A DNA stretch of 64,000 bases from the NCBI GenBank assembly GCA_036346255.1, contig CM070629.1:2919001-2983000 (forward strand). Direction: 5' to 3'. The notes beneath the pieces are model-generated. The model was not told the origin of the DNA and did no database searches. It saw only the letters and a list, made by a program, of their open reading frames with translations. Numbering within the stretch: the stretch's first letter is position 1; each line of letters begins with the position of its first letter. Shown here one piece after another: positions 57,029 to 64,000 of the stretch. Origin of the DNA: Ampelocalamus luodianensis (Eukaryota; Streptophyta; Magnoliopsida; Poales; Poaceae). A program made the translations under genes and the position numbers.

Positions 57029-60000
57029 TGTCGAACCCGGGAACGAAGGATCCCGAATTCTCTGTGTTCAAACACCAGTCCAGGATTTCCAGTGTACACA
57101 GTCTCACAAAAATGAATATCACATTCATATCACGAAAACGTAAATGGTATTAAATAAATAATTGTTTAATACAAATGAGTCTGAATAACAACATCAAGTG
57201 TCAAATGATAAACACAGCGGAAATAACAATATAGTGGGAGCCACACGATGCGCCACAGGCAATCGTCTGGGTCAGAAGGCCTACTCGCCCGGGTCCTCAC
57301 CGTCAAGATAGCAGCTTTCTCCGAATAAGATTTATTCAAAGAAGAGTGAGCACTACTACCGTGCTCGCAAGTCACACCTAATATTGAATTTAAATGCATG
57401 CATAAGGAAACAAGTGAGTATGGCAGGGTTGTTTTGCATAAACAAGATTTTCAGCTTGAATAAGCATAGTAGTTTCTAAGGCAATTTTATACTATGGATA
57501 AAATCATATTTTGAAATAGTAATGATATAATGTGGATAACCTCCAATGATAAAGTGAAGGATCCTCCTAACACTTGGCTTCCCACCAAATTTTCATAAGG
57601 ATTAACCATCCTCAACATTTAGTAAAGCATTCTAAAACCAAAAACAATTTAACTTTAAGTGGCCCCGCTAGCATGTCCATGACCATGACGCGCTATTCGA
57701 ATAGTTTCTACTCGCAGAGTTGGTACAACTTTACCCACACGAGGTGACATGCTCGTTATGTCGGCCAATTCACGCTTTCGTAGGCGTGTGACTGAGCAAT
57801 TACCATGAGGCCTTTACAATGTTTTATCCTAGTACATTCATGCCCGCTAAGGTTTCGCCCCTTTGGACTGACCGTCCTCCTAAGCCCCTCTTGCGCCAAG
57901 TGGGAATAAAACGCCTAGCCGACACCCACAAAATCACATGACATAAATATACTAGGACATCACAAATTAGTTAGCCAAATCTTGCCCATACAGACATGTG
58001 GTGGTGCGTTATGGCATAGCAATAAGCGGCTCAAAGACCGGTCCTCAATTGACTTGGCGTCATTCCTACAACCCATGGGCCTTGATCTTAACCAGATCAA
58101 ACCCGTGCATAAACTCGCACCCACCATTCGACCATTTCGCCAAGTCCAAACCCATTTTGATTTTATTTTGAATAAAACTTCATTTTTAAACTCATGTGGT
58201 AAGACAATACCACCATGTCAAGTTTGAAAACAATTTGTAGAAATCGTGTAAACCCTCCCAAATTCTCAGAATGTGGACTAAGCTTGGCTAAGCATATATT
58301 TGAATTTTGGTAATATCTTGCCTATGGTATCAAGGTAGTCGATACAACATTCAAATTTGGCCATACAATAACATATGGAATTAACTATATGTAAAACAGA
58401 TATTAAAATATTTATAACAACATATGCATGCAATAAGGAATTTAAAACTGAAAATAACTTAAAATAATAGGGGCAATATGGTCAATGGTGTAACTTGCCT
58501 TGGTCGATGTCTTGAAATTCTAAATCTTGATTTGATCGAACTCTCCGAGTCGTCGAATTCTATACTGTAAAATACGACAAATTCAATGCAAATTCAAATA
58601 AATTCAAAAACATAGTTCAAATCAACTCCAAACTGAAATATTTTGGTTTAGTTAGCTAGATTATAATTTTATATAAATTTTGCAATTTGAATCACCCAAT
58701 TTGGAGTTCATATGCAAAAGTTATGAATTTTGAAGTTTATATCTAAATCTGAAATTTTATTGAATTTCTAGAATTATTTTCCTACTGAAAATCCATTTAT
58801 TGCGCAATGATTACGTCAGCTACAGTATTTCGGGATTTAAAAGAATTAAAATGAATCCTGACAGATGGGCCCCATGAGTCAGTGACTCGGCCCATGTGGA
58901 CCAAGTCCATCGAACCTTGAAGATCCGCGCGGTGGACCAAGCCACGCGAGCGCGTGCGTGGCGCCGACCGTCGCCACATGGGCGTACACGCAAGTACGAG
59001 GTGAGGTGGCGCCGAGGTGGCAAGGCCACGCCACCGACGGTGAAAGTGCCTCGCGGCGAGCTTGCCGGCGTTGGCGCCGCTTCCGGCGAGTGTGGGTGGT
59101 ACTAAAGAAAGAGGGCGATCGCGGGGATCCCGATGCACTACCTTGGGCGCGGAACGGGCGTTTTGGTCGCCGGCGACGAGGTTCGGCGCGGCGTTGCTCG
59201 GTTCCGGTGAAGTAGCGACTCGGCGATCCTCCGGTGGCGTGGAGTGCGTGCCCGAAGCCGCGCGATGATGCGATGACGAGGATGTGGTCGGGTGGCGGAG
59301 CCGCTTGACGGCGCGGGAAGATGAAGAATGAAGTTTTACCAAGAGCTTCAATCTCGGTCCGGTGAGCACGAAGAGGAAAGGAGAAGTGGATGATGGCGTT
59401 GGCTTTGGTGAAGGAATGCGCACCCGGGGCTGCCCTTTATAGGCGCCGGGGAGCTCTGGAGCGGCGTGGAGGAGGTGGGGGTCGTGCGGCGGCGGTTGCG
59501 GCGTTGAGGGCGAAACCGTCCCGGAGAAGAGGGGAGAACATGGGGGAAATGCGGCGGTTGCGGACCCGGTCTTGTGCACGCACTCACGAAGAGCGGAGCA
59601 GTTGGCAACCAGCCGCTCAAGCTTGAACGTGGCGAAAATGGCGGCGTTGCGCGAGCGACGGAGAAGGAGAAGGCGAGGAAGACGACGACTCAGGGTCGTC
59701 CGATTTTCAACGTACGGTCGAGATTAGATTCGCGAAGCGGTAAGTGACTTTCGGGCGCAGCCGTTGGATTAAGATCCAATGGTTGAGATTAGACCGAGCG
59801 AAGCGGTAAGTGCGTTTTGGCGCGGCCGTTGGATTAAGATCGTGCGGCTCACGTTGATGATGGCATTCGGACCGTGCGGTTGTTGTGAAAGATCTTGACC
59901 GTCGGTTGCATGATCCAACGGTCGAAGAGAAGCGGCGGGGTAACTAGTAGCCGTCCGATTTAAATCGGACGGTGGGGAGGATGAGAGGCGGTGCGGCGAG

Positions 60001-60354
60001 TGCGGGCGGTGGGCGTGCTGTGCGCGCAGTGAGGTTTGGGCCGAGGCGGTGGGTTTCGACCCAAAGCCATTTTTGATTTTCTTTTTGATTTCTCAATTGT
60101 TTTAATTCTGTTAATTCATTTAGGCTTTGGAAATTAGCAAAATACTTCCAAAAATTATGGAAAAATTCACAGAAATTCCCATACTCATTCTTGACTTAAT
60201 AAAATTATTTCCAACTATTAGTTGGCTTTTAATTTTGTAAATAAATTTGTTTTAGCTTTAAAATATTTATGAAAAGCTTTTGAAAATTCAGGAAAAACCA
60301 CAAACATAAATAAACTTTTAAATTTTACTGAAATTAGAAATTTGGGCTGTTACA
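57029..60354 (-). mobile_element. Solo LTR of a Ty3/gypsy-type element (3326 bp)
   Basis: The termini are TGTCGAACCCGGG and ...GGGCTGTTACA, flanked by the perfect 5-bp duplication TAGTA (57024-57028 and 60355-60359). The homologous site in unit B reads uninterrupted GATAGTACTAG. On the minus strand it begins TGTAACAGCCC and carries TATAAAG (59435-59441), so polarity is minus. There is no primer-binding site, internal region or second LTR. The length and start recall the long LTRs of rice RIRE3/RIRE8-like elements (inference). The 260-codon minus frame at 58797-59579 lies in the GC-rich LTR body and has no known domain. Confidence 0.88.
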
Positions 60355-60359
60355 TAGTA

Positions 60360-62221
60360 CTAGCACAAGGATACATACAAGGCGATGGAGCCAAACGACG
60401 TCTTTGCCATCGCCAAGGACAGTGCAAACAACGAAGGGGCGCTGGGCGCTCGCACACGCGTCTGCGCTCCTCACATTTTCCCACGACGAGCCACCGTGGC
60501 GCGAGCCTTACTCGTCTTTGCTAGCTCACGCACCCACTCCACCGCTCGCGTGAGATCGATCGGATCGAATCGAATCTCTGCTTTATTGTTGCCGCAATCG
60601 ACGATCGTGGCGGTGGTGTCGTCGCTGCCAGCCGTGCGTGCAGTTGGGCTGTGGTTGCCTGAGCATGACTGGTCCTTCCCTGTCTGCACTCCGCTCCCAG
60701 ATTTGTATGTACGCAAGGTGGAATATTCACGTGATGAACTATATGTGATTGCCTCTAGTAAAATATTGACAGTGAGTAGCGTCGTCACACAATGTCGCAT
60801 CTGTTGGAAGAGAGAAATGGCAGCGTATTTTGCAGGCATTTACAAGCGAGCTCCTATTCCTATATGTTGATCGATATCCATGGTGACGACAAGGATGCAC
60901 ACACGATTGCTCCCTGAAAGCAACCTGGAGTTTGCAGATATGTAAATATTATTGTGAATCTGCATGGCAAATTGGAGCTATTTAGCTAGCAGACTCTCCT
61001 ATGTTCAAAAATATATGACGTTTTGGATACTAACACGATCTTCAACATGCAACTTTGACTATTACTTTTAATATAAATATGTTCATAAAATAATTAGATT
61101 ACAAAAATATTTTTCATAACTAATCTAATGATACCTTTTTTACATGACCAACAAATGTAGTTTTTTTTATATATTAGTGGTCAAAGTTAAAGAAGTTTGA
61201 CTGCACACTTTTTAAAACGTGATATATTTTTGAATGGAAGGAGTATTACATTAGTATGTAATTATTGTGTACTATACATAATTACATACTGATCGGTAAC
61301 AGACTAACGCGGTTAATATGCAGCTGTAAGCGATAAAACTCTCTATTCTACTGTCAGCCAGTTGCACGAACACTTCGACGAGTTTTAGTATTTCTGGACG
61401 CATCAATCCCAATGGCATGATAATGCGAACAGAAATTGCACGGAGGCAAACGTACAAATTAAACCATTTGGTAACCACGTGGTAATGTAAACAGCGCTGA
61501 CATGTACAAACTGCCCAAGATAATTTAGCTCAATTAAGGGCAGGTTAACTCAGCGTTGATAGCTATTATAGCAGTATATCTCCACGTATATGTTGACAAT
61601 ATTAAAAAAAATGCTTGTATAGAGGGATAATACGTATTTATTCTCAAAATCGTGTTTTAATCCCAATACATGAACCATATTTCTCATCTCATAACAAAAG
61701 TAGAAGTCTAATATTCAGTAAGTACAGAGACATGAATTTCAGGGACTTGTAGCAATTTCCAGGGGCTTTGAGTCATATATTCAATTCTATTGGCTTAGTT
61801 GGGGTCCGGCCAGTGTCAGGATTTTCATGAGCAACAAGCAGCCATGTTTATCATGGACCTACAGTGCAGAGACCATAGCGGTACAAAGTCGAGGTCACGC
61901 CCCACCACCCTTGCATGTAAAGCGATTGGCATGGCGCAAGTGCGCACACTGCAGCACCAATAAATTTTCATTGCAGGCTTTTTACCAGCCTTTTTAGATG
62001 AATTTATTGAGCCACTCATTCAATCAATCCTATCCTCACGACTTTCAGAGTTCAAGAAGCTCGTACTAGCTTATTACTGCCCACTTTCCTCTGCTTGTCA
62101 CAATGCTCACTAATTCCTTTTGCGCCACTACCTGTTACCCTGATGATTGATGGGCTTTGGGGTAAGACGATCATTGAATGAACAAGAGATGCAATGCCAA
62201 GTTATATATGTACGGTGTGTA
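60360..62221. other. Unit C non-coding segment and 3' flank of cyclin copy 6
   Basis: Continuation of the unit after the solo LTR, matching 48830-50691. It includes the Stowaway-like MITE (60996-61243). Scrambled patches occur at 60430-60600 and 61870-61960. No gene is supported. Confidence 0.6.
60996..61243. mobile_element. Stowaway-like MITE, unit C
   Basis: Third copy of the same insertion (see 41232-41481), with the same ends. Confidence 0.7.
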
Positions 62222-63937
62222 TCAGATTGTTGTTGTGTTTAGCCTTCTCCTCTTGGAAGCTGGAGTAGAGGCCTGACTGTTGTTACCACTGCTGTTGTTT
62301 GACTGTGATGATCCTAGTGTCGTGTCATCACACCTAAAGCTGAAGCATGCTGCATCCAGCACGGCGATCGGGCTCTGTGGCACTAAAGGGCCTGCATTGA
62401 TGTTCCCTCTCTTCTTCACCAACGCCTTCTCTTGCATCAGCTCAAAGCATCTCATAATCATCTCCTGCAGATGCACACATCACATTTCAGAAAGAGTGTA
62501 AATACAATGGCGCACCAATCTGGGTTTTCCGCAACTCAAGAAGAGACTCACCTTATTTACAGGTATTTCAGATGCTGCAAGGGCACTGCTGAAGCCAACG
62601 ACCTGATTCTCAGCAAGCGTTGATAGCACCACTGAGGCAGCAATCTCAGAAGGTCTGAATGACAAGAACCTAGAGTCTATAAATCCATTGCACGAGTATA
62701 TTCTAGTTAGTACACCACCATCAGATGTTGCCATTGGCAATGTAGGTAAAACCTTTGGGTTAACTCATCAAGCAATATGGTCGAACCTTTCAGAGTGCCA
62801 ACTATGAGCTCAGCGCACCTTGAGGCCAGTGTGTAACTCGGTGGCTTCCCTTCATTGAACTTGTCCAGGAAGTAGCTGATGAAAGAGAATGGGGTCACAG
62901 CCTGCAACCTCCATTTCAAGGTCTCCATCACAATGAGCTCCATCCTCTTAATATTTCTTGCTTCAAACACATACTTCGCATCGCAAACCTATCGTATATT
63001 AATCGCATTTCAGCAAAAATCATCGTGCGATCATTGAAAAATTATCGATTTTACAATGCTGTAACTTCTTCTTCACCAAGGTCAACAGAAGAGGGCCACC
63101 GTCTCCTCCATCTTGACAAAGAAGAGATAGGAACGCCCATCGACAAAGAATCGTTGCATCCAAGATTTGTCATGCTACAACAACAAGAAACCAAAAAGAC
63201 GCAATGATCAGTATCAGGTTAACTTACATAGTAAGTAGCAATGTACATGTTCAGATTCTTACTGGAAGATTAAACGAGGAGAAGAACCTATCCAGGTAGT
63301 TCACGGATAGGTAAAGACTCAGTGGTCCAAAATTGTAGTAGGAATGGACCTGCAGCCCACATGAGAGGACAAGATCAGCGCCTCGTCAGTTTCTACTTAA
63401 AACATATTTGTCCAGATAAAGGCAAAGGTGCTAGTGGGCTCATTGCCTCGTTGCTATCTGTATCTCTTACTAGTAGTTGTCGAATTGGCAAGAAGCCACA
63501 AGATGCAAGACACACAGCCAAAACAGGATTGACTAAAAGTCAAAGATGTAATACAAGCATGCAACAGCCTACCTAAAATCAATTAATCCACCATAAAAAA
63601 GAAATCGAAAGAACCAATAAATCCTAAGATTTTTCTTTTTCTTTTTCACCTTGCAAATCCAATCCATGGCGTGTTTCCTCCAAGAAGACTCGGATCCTCC
63701 ATGCTCCAACCTCTCCACATAGCCGCCGTGAGGCAGATGATCCATCTCCTTCTCCACCAGCACCCCCACGACCTCATCACTATCCACTGGGAACACAGCA
63801 TCGGCGTCCAAGAAATCAAGGCCACTCCCCAACTCCACCACCTCGCCGTCGCCATCGCAGCCGCTCAGGCCAAGGACGCTGCTCCTGTCCTCCCCACAGA
63901 GCAGGGTGGAGGAAGCACCGAAGCAAAGGATACCCAT
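62222..63937 (-). CDS. CYCD2: D-type cyclin (CYCD2 class), copy 6
   Basis: The exons are 63650-63937 (288 nt), 63263-63349 (87), 63077-63174 (98 instead of 99), 62787-62988 (202), 62552-62676 (125) and 62222-62464 (243). LLCGE and NYLDRFFSSFNLP are intact. The tail ends RRLNTTTI. Exon 3 is scrambled between 63077 and 63165: the sister copies read CAG/CTG words there, and here CAA, TCG and extra A appear, creating a frameshift and stop. Exon 5 is clean, unlike in copy 5. The complementary lesions in copies 5 and 6 suggest consensus error, so the real gene may be intact. The promoter lies beyond 63937 and is only partly in the window. Confidence 0.72.
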
Positions 63938-64000
63938 CTCAAGATCGCAAATACACGGCAGGCCCTTTCTCGGCTCCTCCTCCTCTTCCTCCTCCTGCTC

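Larger units (their letters stand above)
52662..64000. repeat. Young tandem unit C, with solo LTR and cyclin copy 6, runs off the window
   Basis: It begins TACTTGCTAGCATTTC and is nearly identical to unit B until the MULE, which has an internal deletion. The solo LTR at 57029-60354 adds 3.3 kb. The right boundary is outside the window, so further units could follow. Confidence 0.88.

Noticed and set aside
58797..59579. 260-codon minus frame in the solo LTR
   Set aside because: It lies in the GC-rich LTR body, has biased composition and no known domain. LTRs of this kind do not normally code.

Overview
The window looks like nuclear DNA of a grass, probably Oryza or a close relative. The evidence is: intron-split plant genes; a P-class PPR gene; a six-exon D2-type cyclin gene in many copies; and transposons with grass-type ends (Pack-MULEs, Tourist- and Stowaway-like MITEs, hAT elements, LTR retrotransposons). 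The species call is inference. Most open frames are chance frames in repeats. The supported genes are one PPR gene (4859-6754, minus), a cluster of D-type cyclin copies (all minus), and degraded fragments of a U-box/ARM-repeat E3 ligase carried inside a transposon.

Layout. 1-7030 is essentially single copy: a Pack-MULE-like element (1330-2745), a Tourist-like MITE (3199-3506) and the PPR gene. 7031-8876 holds a small MITE, a 122-bp tandem duplication and a foldback element. 8877-35284 contains three older, heavily rearranged copies of a cyclin-bearing repeat unit. Cyclin copy 1 (11784-13501) is the only copy with a full uninterrupted spliced frame (347 aa). Copy 2 (21969-23684) has a 1-nt frameshift. 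Copy 3 is only a last exon, split by a 4.6-kb non-autonomous LTR element (27702-32302). A hAT element follows at 32810-34625. From 35952 to the window end there are three younger head-to-tail units: 35952-44107, 44108-52661, and 52662 to beyond 64000. These carry cyclin copies 4, 5 and 6. The third unit was later entered by a 3.3-kb solo LTR (57029-60354).

Each full unit contains, in plus-strand order: an upstream segment, a segment shared with the older units, a MULE carrying the C-terminal ARM part of a PUB-type U-box gene, a conserved non-coding segment, a Stowaway-like MITE (young units only), the cyclin 3' flank, and the cyclin gene read leftward. An empty site for the MULE survives in the third old unit (25066-25074), which gives the relative order of events.

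Caution on sequence quality: otherwise near-identical units differ in short scrambled patches rich in CAG, CTG and CCGG. AT-rich sequence next to these patches is almost unchanged. This looks like long-read base-calling or consensus error at methylated CHG sites. Several apparent frameshifts in cyclin copies 4, 5 and 6 fall in such patches and may not be real.
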